From: Phymatolithon calcareum
Taxonomy: Eukaryota > Rhodophyta > Florideophyceae > Hapalidiales
Direction: 5' to 3'
Assembly: GCA_977006965.1 (NCBI GenBank)
Contig: OZ345373.1
Location: 1,798,001-1,862,000 of the forward strand
Length of the DNA stretch: 64,000 nucleotides
Below, in pieces: positions 52,078 through 61,808 of the stretch; positions within the stretch are counted from its first letter, which is position 1, and each line of letters begins with the position of its first letter. A program made the position numbers and the translations under genes. Under the pieces are notes generated by a model. The model did not search any database. It was not told where the DNA came from and saw only the letters and a program-made list of their open reading frames with translations.

Positions 52078-52902
52078 TCAATCATCTCTGCCCGTAAGTG
52101 CCGGCAATGCCGCCTGCAAATACTTCACAGCAGAAACAACAGCAAGCATCGCCGAAACGCCCAGCACGACCGCCCCAGCAACCGCCATCTTCCCGCCCGG
52201 CTCTTTCGCCGCCAACAGAAGCACAACAGCGCCCATCTGCGCAGCAGTTTTGACCTTCCCAATACCCCCGACTTGCACCTCATCCCGAGCACCTATTGCC
52301 GCCATCCACTCTCGCAACGCACTGACGAAAATTTCACGCACAAGAATGATCGCCGCAGCCGGAGCAAGACCGGGTGCCGACAGCCGTGAAACAGTGCACA
52401 CAAGCGCGGCACAAACGATAAGCTTATCCGCAACAGGATCCAGAAACGCACCGAGACGTGTGCAGACGCCCCACCGACGGGCCAGAAAGCCGTCCAGGAA
52501 ATCGGTTATGGAGGAGAGGGCGAAAATTGACGCGGATAGAAGCTGCTGACGAGGAAATGGAGGCGCTAAGTACACCGTCGTCAGCATTGGAACGGCGGCC
52601 ACGCGCGCGAGGGTTAGCGCGGTCGGAAGCTGCCGTCGAAACGAGGAAATCGTCGACTGTTGCGGGTTTGCAGGCGGGGACGACGCGGTGGGCGTGGACA
52701 GTGCATGATGGGCTTTTCGCACGCACTTTGCGGGTCGAGATGTGCCCGCCAGATCGGGCACGCCGGTCGCGGTCGCGAAGGCGGCGGACGCACTACTACA
52801 CGACGGCATGGCGCATTGAGAAGAAATTGCGAACGGTGCCCCAACACTTGATCTCGCGCGGAGGTCCTTTGGGTCCGCTGAAGACCTAACGGTCCAACCC
52901 AT
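52078..52902 (-). CDS. pgsA: CDP-diacylglycerol-glycerol-3-phosphate phosphatidyltransferase, probably plastid-targeted
   Basis: A 274-aa frame. It makes phosphatidylglycerol phosphate from CDP-diacylglycerol and glycerol 3-phosphate, the first committed step of phosphatidylglycerol synthesis, in a membrane. The full CDP-alcohol phosphotransferase signature is present: D134, D137-G138, A141-R142, G151, D155 and D159 (ITDFLDGFLARRWG, then LGAFLDPVADK). Several hydrophobic segments follow (LIVCAALVCTV, AAAIILVREIFV, MAVAGAVVLGVSAM). About 80 residues before the core are Ser/Ala/Pro-rich with few acids, like a plastid or mitochondrial transit peptide. I prefer the Met at 52809 (MPSCSSASAAFATATG). 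Divergent from the hydrolase gene. A cardiolipin-synthase-like member of the same family is the main alternative. Confidence 0.85.
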   Translation of the reverse strand: MGWTVRSSADPKDLRARSSVGAPFAISSQCAMPSCSSASAAFATATGVPDLAGTSRPAKCVRKAHHALSTPTASSPPANPQQSTISSFRRQLPTALTLARVAAVPMLTTVYLAPPFPRQQLLSASIFALSSITDFLDGFLARRWGVCTRLGAFLDPVADKLIVCAALVCTVSRLSAPGLAPAAAIILVREIFVSALREWMAAIGARDEVQVGGIGKVKTAAQMGAVVLLLAAKEPGGKMAVAGAVVLGVSAMLAVVSAVKYLQAALPALTGRDD

Positions 52903-52962
52903 CTCACTTTCGGATCAGAGATGCCTGCACGGACATCCTCACCTAAATTCCCTCAACTCGCC
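52810..52962. promoter_or_regulatory. Compact bidirectional promoter region
   Basis: The divergent pgsA and hydrolase frames are separated by only 18 bp at their outermost Met codons, or about 150 bp if the inner Met codons (52809 and 52963) are used. Either way both genes must share this promoter region. No TATA box is seen. Confidence 0.5.
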
Positions 52963-53964
52963 ATGTCCGCTGAAGGCGTTATACCAGACCTTCCGGTGTT
53001 CCTGTCCGGAAATAGCTCTGAAAATGCACACATCCTGCTATTCGCGCACGGTTGGCCGGATGACGAATCCGTATTTGCAGGTCAGATTTCGCACTTTGAA
53101 GCTGATTACCGGGTTGCGAGCGTTCGTCTGCCGTGGTATTCATCCTTCGCGAAGGCGGAAGCGGATTCCGTAGCGCGGTCGTATTTGCGTTGGGGATATG
53201 ATCTCGACGTTATGGCAGAGTCGCTTGCGAGAACGGCGCGCAATCTCCGGGGCGGTGGCAATGCGAGGGTCACGGTCATCGGGCATGATTGGGGTGCTAT
53301 TATCGCCCAGGTTGCGGACCTTGCGAATCCGGGGTTGTTTCATTCGATGGTTGCGATTGATGTTGCGCTTCCGTTGTGGTTCATCAAGGGTCCGACGTGG
53401 AATAGGAAGGAGACTGCTACCATGGTTTATCTTGGTTGGGTTTACATGTGGCGGCTGATGGCGGCATTTCTGCTTGCGGATGTCGTGCCGAGTATTGCCA
53501 CTCGGTTCGTGCAGTATTTCTCTCGCGAGTTATTACGTCCGGCGCTTTTTGATCGACCGTTGTACCAGATGCGTTTGGCAATTCCGGCGGAGGAACAGGT
53601 GTTGAACAACAGTCCTGCCAAGGTTGGCACGCATCCGCTTTCTGGATTCTTGTATTATTATATAACGGTATCGTACTGGAGGGGACTGTTTGGACTGCCG
53701 CTATCAAGGGGAAGGAAGACTGTCGTACCGGGAGGTGAGCGATTGAATAAGGCTACGGATTTTCCAACATGTCCGGTACTGTTCTTGTATGGCAGTGCTG
53801 GTTATCCCTTCCATGCGGATGAATGGGAAGAGGATGTGAAAAGGAGAACGGATGGGAGCAAGGTAATTGAGTTTGCGGATTCTGATCATTGGGTGCAGAT
53901 TGAGAAGGCTGATGAAACTAATGCCGCGATAGAGCAGTGGCTTCGTTCGTGCGCGGGTCAATGA
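52921..53964 (+). CDS. Alpha/beta hydrolase, epoxide-hydrolase-like
   Basis: A 347-aa protein. It has an oxyanion-loop motif HGWP (residues 43-46), the nucleophile motif GHDWG with Asp123, and a C-terminal DHWVQIE with His323, the expected catalytic His. An Asp nucleophile with HGWP points to the epoxide hydrolase/haloalkane dehalogenase branch, which opens epoxides or removes halide through a covalent ester. A lid region between residues 150 and 260 contains several Tyr (for example FLYYYITVSYW) that could serve as epoxide-activating tyrosines. The inner Met at 52963 (MSAEGVIPDLP) is a possible start. Single exon; shares a promoter region with pgsA. Substrate unknown. Confidence 0.78.
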   Translation: MPARTSSPKFPQLAMSAEGVIPDLPVFLSGNSSENAHILLFAHGWPDDESVFAGQISHFEADYRVASVRLPWYSSFAKAEADSVARSYLRWGYDLDVMAESLARTARNLRGGGNARVTVIGHDWGAIIAQVADLANPGLFHSMVAIDVALPLWFIKGPTWNRKETATMVYLGWVYMWRLMAAFLLADVVPSIATRFVQYFSRELLRPALFDRPLYQMRLAIPAEEQVLNNSPAKVGTHPLSGFLYYYITVSYWRGLFGLPLSRGRKTVVPGGERLNKATDFPTCPVLFLYGSAGYPFHADEWEEDVKRRTDGSKVIEFADSDHWVQIEKADETNAAIEQWLRSCAGQ

Positions 53965-54728
53965 AGTGGGCGTTGAACACGGACAAGCAGGTTTTCCTTG
54001 ATCTCTCAACAGAAGGTCGGTCAAAATGATGCACGGCGTTAGGTCGAGAGACAATGAAAGGACGCACGACTATGGGGACTTGGTGAAATCCGTGCTGAGA
54101 CAACGGTCAATATGCGCGCTGAAGTAGCGGTACCTCGTCTTCGTATCAGGCTGCATGAGGAATGTGCGCACACTTGCTCTTAGTTCACGCCTGGTCTGGT
54201 CTGATGAGGAATGGATGTTCTTCGGCCGTGCGAAACTGTTTTATTAGAGTACTACTCTGGCGCTCCCGGTAATATTGACGATCATTGTGGCTCACTTTTC
54301 GTGTTCGAGGTTGTGATTTTAGTTGCATTGGCATTGCTTTAATCTTCTAGCTACAGTGCCGAAGTGTCATATTACATAGACCTCCCCAGCATCAAATGTA
54401 AACAGAACCCATTTGTAAATTTCGGGACCACCTCGGCAACTGAATAGGCTGTCGGCAATCTTCCACGTCAGAGGTGCTAGTGGAGTCTGAATCTTGTTCC
54501 TTTTCGACCCTCTTCTAAATGTTCAGTGCGCTTGGCATGGCACACAAACTTCGGGACAAGGTTCTGCTGCGCAATGAGTGTGGAGCCCTTTTCTCCTTTA
54601 ATCCATCCGCGACATGAAGCTGAGAGAGCAGTCCAGCGGCACGCAAAGATCGTTTCTCCTCTGTCGAATAAGGTAATAACTAAGTCGTTGGATCGATGGA
54701 CCTATTTCGCAACATTCACCCTTTCTTA
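53965..54728. other. Intergenic between convergent genes
   Basis: No coding signal beyond shadows. It lies between the 3' ends of the hydrolase (plus) and the LRR-like gene (minus). Confidence 0.45.
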
Positions 54729-56309
54729 CTAGATAAGGTACTCGACCCCGCACACAAAAACAGTACACATTCGATGTCGGAGAGGGGCGCACGCCTGCGC
54801 GATTTCTCGAAAACGCACACTGGAGTTGGTTCTGGAGAAAGTCCCATCAGCAAACACAAGGCGACGTAAACTGGGACAGTTTGCAAATGACGTGACTCCA
54901 AGAAGTATGCTCGCGTCAACAGATGCGTCCACCAGACCTCGAACTATCCTGAATTGCCTCGTGGGGCGGTCGCCTTGCAACCAAAACACTTGAACGTCTT
55001 CCAATCTGGGGTTTCCACAAGCGAGCTCGTCCAATGCTCCCGGTGCCAGCGGCATGGATCTGAATGCGAAGCGACGCAACTTTTTGCAACGATTGGCAAG
55101 AATCCGCACAGCTTCTTCTGCTGAATGAACATCGTCGGGCCCGAAATGAAGTCGAATAGTTTCCAATTTGGACTTTCCGGGAAGAATTGCATCTAAAAGC
55201 TCTACAGTGTCGTGAGTGGCGTTGCGTATGCACAGCTTTCGCAAGTTTCCGCAATTGAAAGTGGGCAAAGCGTCCGCAAATAACTGTTGTCTTGTGCCCT
55301 GACATGTAAGGTCAACCAGACGGGGCCCCAGCGATTGAATTGCGTCTGCTACACCTTCTCTGTCCATTCGCAGAACAACAGTTACCTCCACGTTTGGGCA
55401 ATGGGCTGCAATTTTCTGACAGAATTGAACAGTTGTCCATTGCAAACGGAGATTTAAAGAGAGTAACTGCTGCCCGAAGCGTTCGCACATTTCTGGGATG
55501 CCATGAAATCCATGCTTCTCAACTAAAATGTGCTTTATGTTTGGAGAAAACTTCTGCACAAGGCTCATCAAGTGCTCAGTATTTCTGCCAAATAACCCAA
55601 CTGTTTCCAAACTGCGTCCGAACGGTTCACAAATCGCCGCAATCCAAATATCTTCTAGCCGGCACTGAAACTCCCGAAGTCCGACGCAATGCCTCATTTC
55701 CCTCCGAAACCGCGGTATCTTTAACAGGGAGGCGTCCTCCCCAAATTTAAGCGTTCTCAGACTCCCTCGATGCACATTAAGGATATCCATAAGCGGGAAA
55801 CCAACAGGCACTTTGTCGACGACAACGCAAGTCAGACGCGGGCAGTTTGCAAGTAGATGAGATACCCAGCGGATACCGTTTGCGACATCAGTATCGTAGT
55901 TGATATTCACTTGCAAAAGAGAACCAGAGATGATTCCAACGAGTTGCGTGCATCTGTCAGCTGACACACAATCGAAGACGCGCGCCACAACGCCGCGCTC
56001 TGCAAAACCGATGCGGTCGGTGACCGTCAGTTCCGTGCAAAGGTCGAATGCAACATCGCAGAGCGGAGCAGGCATTCTGAGCAGAGTGATCACATCCCTT
56101 TCAGTGATGTGTGCCTCCCAGGCAGCGCGCCGCGGAAACTTGCTCGTGAAACGGACGATGTGCTCCAAAAGCGGAATGGGGAGGAAGTCAAAGAACGTCT
56201 TTGCAGCCGGCGGGGCGAACACTTCCGGTACTCTTACATCCACGCCGGAGGAAGATAGACTGTCCATGTTACTCTGTGCGATGCACAATCTTGCCCTCAG
56301 GGAGAGCAC
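54729..56309 (-). CDS. F-box/LRR-like protein
   Basis: A 526-aa protein. Residues of about 38-75 (FFDFLPIPLLEHIVRFTSKF and on) resemble an F-box (L-P..LL..I..F). The rest is a series of irregular leucine-rich repeats, such as LTCVVVDKVPVGFPLMDILN, LRTLKFGED, LETVGLFGRN, LLSLNLRLQW and LVDLTCQG. The arrangement suggests an adaptor of an SCF-type ubiquitin ligase in which the repeats hold the substrate. Cys is moderately frequent, as in other LRR_CC proteins. No signal peptide. A second protein of the same build is at 60195-61808. The start could be the second Met (MDSLSSSGVDV). Function is inferred only from the fold. Confidence 0.7.
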   Translation of the reverse strand: MLSLRARLCIAQSNMDSLSSSGVDVRVPEVFAPPAAKTFFDFLPIPLLEHIVRFTSKFPRRAAWEAHITERDVITLLRMPAPLCDVAFDLCTELTVTDRIGFAERGVVARVFDCVSADRCTQLVGIISGSLLQVNINYDTDVANGIRWVSHLLANCPRLTCVVVDKVPVGFPLMDILNVHRGSLRTLKFGEDASLLKIPRFRREMRHCVGLREFQCRLEDIWIAAICEPFGRSLETVGLFGRNTEHLMSLVQKFSPNIKHILVEKHGFHGIPEMCERFGQQLLSLNLRLQWTTVQFCQKIAAHCPNVEVTVVLRMDREGVADAIQSLGPRLVDLTCQGTRQQLFADALPTFNCGNLRKLCIRNATHDTVELLDAILPGKSKLETIRLHFGPDDVHSAEEAVRILANRCKKLRRFAFRSMPLAPGALDELACGNPRLEDVQVFWLQGDRPTRQFRIVRGLVDASVDASILLGVTSFANCPSLRRLVFADGTFSRTNSSVRFREIAQACAPLRHRMCTVFVCGVEYLI

Positions 56310-57003
56310 GTTTGAATGGTGGTCAACAAACCAGTTTTAAATTGAAATCTGCCTTATTGATGTCGCAGATGGACAGATTAGATACTGTACTTGGCGTTAT
56401 TCTGTTGGACAACCTGTCGGTGTGACAAGGAACTGTTCCGGACGGACGAAATCCCAGCACAGCATCCCTGGAGGCCTGCAGCATTATAGAACGTTGAACA
56501 AAAATTCATTGTTTGGAGTACTGTACTGTACAGTCCTCGAGAATTGGTATCTTGTTCATAGGCATATTCATAAAATAAATCAAAATCAGAGGTTTATGGG
56601 TTACCGTGCCTGCTCTCGAAGTGGATACTGCCGAGTCGGAGTCTTGATATCCATTTACGGAGGGTAATCAGTTATCTAGGTTTTATCATGACAGGAATAC
56701 ATGGACCGAAAAAGTGCACTTTTTCGGTCCAGGCGAAAGTTCGCTAAATCGGCACCCCTTGCCAAAACCAGGGGAATAACACTCCCCTGCCAAAACTATT
56801 ACTTGTTATGATACTAACACTTCATTCATTCATTCGTATTGCATATTCCTCTTGTTGGGCTAGCAACACTTTAAGGGCCTAAGCTACTTCCATTCTAATC
56901 TATTTGTTGCAAGTTTGACTGCTGCTTGTACGTCGAGGTTCGGGACGTCGCCAAAGATTGACTCTGGGGTAGATAACACTGGATACAAACCCGCGATTCC
57001 AGT
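56310..57003. other. Intergenic with a palindrome
   Basis: No gene seen. It contains a GTACTGTACTGTACAG run near 56518 and the palindrome at 56702-56731. Confidence 0.45.
56702..56731. repeat. 30-bp perfect palindrome
   Basis: TGGACCGAAAAAGTG is followed at once by its exact reverse complement CACTTTTTCGGTCCA. Confidence 0.95.
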
Positions 57004-57449
57004 TCAGAGCCGGAGGTCATCGAAAGTGGTACGCTCAGCTGTGTTGTTCGCAGCAAAGTGACACAATTCCATGTGATAGTTAAAAGAGAATACCGCGCTA
57101 CATGCTCTTGCCGCCACTTTGAAGAGCACCAGCGACCATTTAGCCGCATTGTCGCTGCACTTTTGTACACTTCTACACACTTGGTGGAGCATTGGGTCGT
57201 GTTCGACCTGTGGAACAAGCACTGATTCGTGGACGTATGGCTGTTGAGAACGTGGGCCAAGCATCTGAGGGCAGTATCACGCGTGTTGAAGTCAATGGTG
57301 ACCAACTAATAGAGGATGATTTGATGCCGTTTGACCTTGTGGCTAATTTGAGCCACAAATGCAAGAAGCCCTACTTACCGTCCGAAATGAGGGCCCGTCA
57401 CTGCTTCTCGTGCGGAAACACCACGTTAAGTTGGGTTACACGGATTTGA
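57004..57449. other. Overlapping frames, unresolved
   Basis: Minus-strand frames (57004-57264 and 56895-57305) and a plus-strand frame (57192-57449, with SEMRARHCFSCGNTTLSW) overlap. None is recognisable. The plus-strand reading is followed at about 57520 by a retroelement-like tail (GTTTAATAAATTCC then A-rich), so it may be a LINE fragment. Confidence 0.25.
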
Positions 57450-58139
57450 GTAGACGATCGAAGCTATAAGAGCGTAGCTGCTGAAACGCATCTCCCTCGC
57501 AGTCTCATGAGTGTTACTGAGGGCGTTTAATAAATTCCAAATTCAAAAAAACTTTTTGACATTAGCTACCTTTTGCTCCTCACTGTCTACTGAACTGCTC
57601 CAGTCTTTTGTATGACTTTTCTTTCAGTTTCTGTTAGATTTGTGATACATCTGAAGTCTGTTTCGAAGCGAACGAACAATCAATAGCAACCGTCCGACTT
57701 GTTCCTTTAATCCTTTCGTGCTGCACATCCATTACTTGACAAAGCTGGACGGAATTGGATATTCTATATTCTGAATATATTCTGTAAATAATTTTGTTAA
57801 AATTATTGAGAATACGTCAATTTGGGGTGATTGAAGCCACATTTCGAAGTGTTCACTTCGGTTACAGAGCTGAAACACTATTACAGCTTACTTCTGTAGT
57901 CCTCTTAAAGTCCTAGCAATGATATGCGGCCAATTCTGCGCACCACGAGTAAAACTTTTTCGCCTTGTACAGTGTTGAACCTGAGCAAGAAGCTGTTCGA
58001 CATGTTTTGCTGTTGAAGAACGAAGAAAGAATACATGATGAGACCTCTCCGTTCTCCTATTGCTTCTCCTAAGCGAGCGATGCTCCATGATGTATAAATC
58101 TGAGCACGGCCCGCCCTGAATACAGTGGGCCCAAACACA
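57450..58139. other. Intergenic, AT-rich, no gene seen
   Basis: A retroelement-like tail lies near 57515-57555. Otherwise nothing recognised; short minus-strand frames at 57888-58138 lack motifs. Confidence 0.4.
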
Positions 58140-58251
58140 GTTGGCGATAAACGGGGATATGTAATGATTTATTTAAAGCTCCCAACGCCTCACCTAGGAG
58201 TAACAGGGCTTGCTTTCCGAACCGTTTTCTAATGTAGCGTAGTCTGGTCAC
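58140..58251 (-). repeat. LINE-C family tail
   Basis: On the minus strand CTAGGTGAGGCGTTGGGAGC is followed by TTTAAATAAATC, then ATATCCCCG, as in the tails at 22785 and 40200. 5'-truncated. Confidence 0.6.
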
Positions 58252-58764
58252 TCATTTTGCGACAAACGGAACAGCACTAGAAGAAGATGTCCGTTTGTTG
58301 CGCACCAACCAATTAGACGCAGGAGAGTTGAGTAGATGTGGTCTGAAGAGAAAAGCAGAAGACATGCAGGACAGCAGTGCCCGACCCACAGAAAGACCTG
58401 AACCAGATTTGCAAGATTCAGTTGTGAATTTTTTTTCTCCTGGTCCTTCTCCAGAAACTAATGACTCAGAGGACGTAAGTGAAGCAGAGGATATCCTATT
58501 TTTAACATGCCGTGGAGGAAGAAGGCACTGCAGACTTAGAAAACAATAGCAATGAAACTTGACTGTATGCTCAGCGTTCGTTATCGCTGGGGAAGAAATG
58601 AGAGTCATAGTTATGCCACCTCTGCAATGCATGGGCTCTAAGGCAGGAAGCATCGTCGTGGAGCAGTTTTCTTCCCCTTGGGGACTGCATCCCAGAGATA
58701 TTTTTGAGACGGTCTTGCAGCCAGAAATGGTCCGTTTTTGACAAGGAAACGAAGGTTTTAGTCG
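58252..58764 (+). other. Fragmented open frames upstream of LINE-D copy 3
   Basis: 58295-58549 encodes a Pro/Ser/Glu-rich frame (RKAEDMQDSSARPTERPEPD), and 58704-58922 encodes FDKETKVLVDEEVPETFCFL and VEEKENKWSWNC. They look like pieces of decayed coding sequence in different frames. Whether they belong to LINE-D or to another gene is unclear. Confidence 0.35.
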
Positions 58765-59440
58765 ATGAAGAAGTGCCCGAAACTTTTTGTTTCTTGCATG
58801 TTGAGGAAAAAGAAAATAAGTGGTCCTGGAATTGTGATGAAGAATCCCAGCAGTGCAAGTCCAAAAGGACATCGCAACGATACTGTTTGGAAAGTAGGCA
58901 GGGCGGCTCTGGAGAAGACTAATGAAGAACCATGGGAGCTCCGCCGACAGCATATGCTCTCGAAGTTAACGAGAAGACTTAGGAAGGTTGTGGAGGAGAC
59001 ACGCGACGCTGGGGCAGAGCTGGAACTCGAGACGCTGGACCGCATGCGAAAATCGAGCACAGCAACTGATATCCAAGACAGGAGTGCCCTCCGACTAGCC
59101 TGGGAACAACAAGAAGAACGCCGCGCTAGAAAAATTATATTTGCCAAGAATTGTCTACCGCACCAAGCAGTAAGGATGAAAGAAAGCAGGCACAGAATTC
59201 TCTGTACAAGATGGTTTGTAGGCCAATTTTCAAGAAATCCTCCGAAGGCAATAGAAGAAATGGGCAGTCAAGGAGCATGGGCATTTAGAATACTGAAGAG
59301 CATCCTGAGGAAGCCAACATGGACCCCCAGAGAGGAGACCAACGTGGCCCGAGCCATCGACGCGATACTAAGTAATTCTGATTAAGGAACCGAGCCGACT
59401 TTGGGACACATGGTACCTTCTCAATAAATCCACTTATTTA
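58765..59440 (+). pseudogene. LINE-D C-terminal fragment, copy 3 (best preserved)
   Basis: A 206-codon frame (58765-59385) with EEPWELRRQHMLSKLTRRL, a charged coiled stretch (LAWEQQEERRARKIIF), ESRHRILCTRWFVGQFSRNP, AIEEMGSQGAWAFRILKS and RKPTWTPREETNVARAIDA. The stop is followed by ACCTTCTCAATAAATCCACT, the conserved family tail. The order LP-H, then R-[YH]-R, W, G, PP, and an L-I-E-E-M-G block matches the last 80 residues of the LINE-A ORF2, so I read it as the C-terminus of a third LINE family. An alternative is a small host gene family. Confidence 0.55.
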
Positions 59441-60194
59441 CGAATTATGATGAAGAATACTTCCAGGATCCGTATCCGAATGTGCAAGCCTCTACATCAT
59501 CTAAACGAATAGGCGCAATGCATCTTACTAGGGAGGCATGTACACTAAGAAGGACGAGACATGCACCACGAAGTATTGCGATGTCCGGAGGAATCAAAAT
59601 GAAATGATTTTATTGTGTGCCCATAAACCGCAGGTTTTGCAGTACAAGAGGTTTAATATTGAAAAAATTAAATTTGCATTTGAAAGTTCCTGCACAATTC
59701 CCAGCAATCAAACAGGTGCATCCCCTGTGCTGAGAGAGCAGGTGCAAATTAAGGCCGTGTCCAAAACTTCATCTTCAGCGTTCCAAAGCGCCTCAGCCGG
59801 TCAGAGCTAAAGACTGTTTCTGCACTCCTGGTTCCGCTGGTCTTGGCCAATCCGACCCAATAGCACCTCCTTGGTGCAATATTAGGCGTTCTTGTCGGCC
59901 TCTCTTTCCCGCCACTATTTGCCAAACAAGAAGCTAATGTTGAGGTAGTGATGAGTAGGCAATAGTACAAGGACATGCGCAGATAGAAAGTTACTGCCTA
60001 TGAGAATCACTGACCTCACTGATTGCCTTTAAAGTAGTCTTCATTCTGTAAACCAATACCGTCACGCACTGCAGCAAAATGTCCCCCTTGGCACGGGCTC
60101 ACTTGAAGAGTTGTACAGTATCAATTACTACATTTACTCCGACGAATATCAACCTCAACATTGTACTACGCCAAACGAAGCACATAGCGTCGAA
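59441..60194. other. Intergenic, no recognised gene
   Basis: No motif in the short frames (for example 59538-59810). It lies downstream of both LINE-D copy 3 and the minus-strand LRR-like gene. Confidence 0.4.
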
Positions 60195-61808
60195 TCAGAT
60201 AGTTGCCGAGGAGTAAATAATCGATCCCACAATTACTTTCACATTTCTTGTTCGGTACAAGTTACACGCTTTTGCCAATGTCGGTGACGTTATTGTTAGG
60301 TGACTTCCCGAGATAACCAGTCTTTCCAGTTCCTGACAAAGAGCAAAGTCCTTCAAAACACTAAGAGCAACGTGCTCTTCATACTCATAATGGTCGCTCT
60401 CACTTTCATTATCACTGTCATCAGCGCGCAATGTAATCTTCACGCATTTCAACTTCTTGTTTCCTCGTGCGACAGTCTCGAAAGCACCGTTGTACATATC
60501 GTTTGCCTCGCAATAAAAACTCTTCAGACTGCTAACCTTAGTGCCCAAAGCGTCGACACTGTTGTCATCGTGGTCCACAACATCTTCTCCGAACTTGAGC
60601 ACCATGGAGTGGAGGTGTGGCTTTATGTCAACAAGAGCGACCTGAAGGAACTGATCCGAAAAACCATGCATAAAATTGATGTTGAGTTGCTGTAAATTGA
60701 CACATTTGTTCACCGCCTCAGCAAGCTCATCCCAGTAAGATTCCATGACGTCAAATTTGAGAGCCCGGGCTTGCAGACCGAGTTCAATAACATAGTCCAC
60801 AAAGTCTACCTGGTAGAATTCCATGTCAACAACAGCGTTCGTACAAGTGGTCAACACTGTACGCAGGTGCTCCAAAGAGCAAGAGTCCGACAATTGCAGA
60901 ACCCTCAATTGGGGACCAAACGTTTCGCAGGCAGCAGCAACACGAGGATTATCGCAAGAACTGGAAAGGCGTATAACTTCCAAGATTGGGATTGGCAAAC
61001 AGCTGCGGGAAATATTTGCGGACAAGTCCCGCGGCTCGGACTCAAGAGATGTAGATTGGGAAATCAGAATCGATGGACTGGCTCGAAGCAATTTCACGGA
61101 TGGGAGAACATATTTCCAGATGGAAGAGAGATCAGCACATGTTTCGTATACTAGACCCAGCTTTTGCAATCCAACGCAATGTCTTGAAATACCTTCTGTA
61201 TGAGCGGATGGTAGATGCGAACCTTCGATATGGAGATCCAGCAATTTACCAGAAAGAATCGCCAGAATCGAAGAGAGAGGAAACGTTTTGTCACATCGCA
61301 TTACTTTCAAGTATCTTATAGTCCTGTTGGACCAGTCACCTTGGAGACCTATTCTTGGAGATTTTCTGTTTCTCCGAGAGCTTTGCGATATATTTTGCAT
61401 TATGGCACATAGACATCTAAGGAAATCATAGAACAAACGATTCTGAGAACCGGGAATTGCCGTAACAACCAAAGCGTTTGCCTTCAAGAGAAAGCAACTG
61501 GATCGGAGATCTATGCCTTCAACCCAGACAAGGCGAGACAGAGGGCCGCCAGCAAGGAATACGTTCCTTGACAAATATGGACTTATGTAGTCTTTCCAGT
61601 TGATCAGTCCCGGCCGAGAGCTCATGTACCGCAGGACATGAAGTAGGGCATCTTCGGGAAGAAGGGTGAACAAAGTAGTGGAGGGGACGGCACGGACTCG
61701 TTTTCTTCCTGCCAGGTCGACCATCGGGAAATCCTTGTGTTGAACAGTGTTGATACTTCGGATTTTATTCCTTTCGATTGTTTGGTGGATCATTTTGCAG
61801 GCGCCCAT
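60195..61808 (-). CDS. F-box/LRR-like protein (paralogue)
   Basis: A 537-aa protein with the same build as 54729-56309. An F-box-like segment (LLPEDALLHVLRYMSSRPGL) is followed by irregular leucine-rich repeats (LLDLHIEGSHL, LQKLGLVYETC, LRVLQLSDSCSLEHLRTVL, LQQLNINFMHGF, LERLVISGSHL). An acidic loop, DDSDNESESDHYEYEEH, lies near residue 470. Both proteins end in a short strand-rich segment (VKVIVGSIIYSS here). A substrate-receptor role in a ubiquitin ligase is inferred. The start may be the Met at 61808 or a later one (MVDLAGRKRVRAVPS). Single exon. Confidence 0.68.
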   Translation of the reverse strand: MGACKMIHQTIERNKIRSINTVQHKDFPMVDLAGRKRVRAVPSTTLFTLLPEDALLHVLRYMSSRPGLINWKDYISPYLSRNVFLAGGPLSRLVWVEGIDLRSSCFLLKANALVVTAIPGSQNRLFYDFLRCLCAIMQNISQSSRRNRKSPRIGLQGDWSNRTIRYLKVMRCDKTFPLSSILAILSGKLLDLHIEGSHLPSAHTEGISRHCVGLQKLGLVYETCADLSSIWKYVLPSVKLLRASPSILISQSTSLESEPRDLSANISRSCLPIPILEVIRLSSSCDNPRVAAACETFGPQLRVLQLSDSCSLEHLRTVLTTCTNAVVDMEFYQVDFVDYVIELGLQARALKFDVMESYWDELAEAVNKCVNLQQLNINFMHGFSDQFLQVALVDIKPHLHSMVLKFGEDVVDHDDNSVDALGTKVSSLKSFYCEANDMYNGAFETVARGNKKLKCVKITLRADDSDNESESDHYEYEEHVALSVLKDFALCQELERLVISGSHLTITSPTLAKACNLYRTRNVKVIVGSIIYSSATI

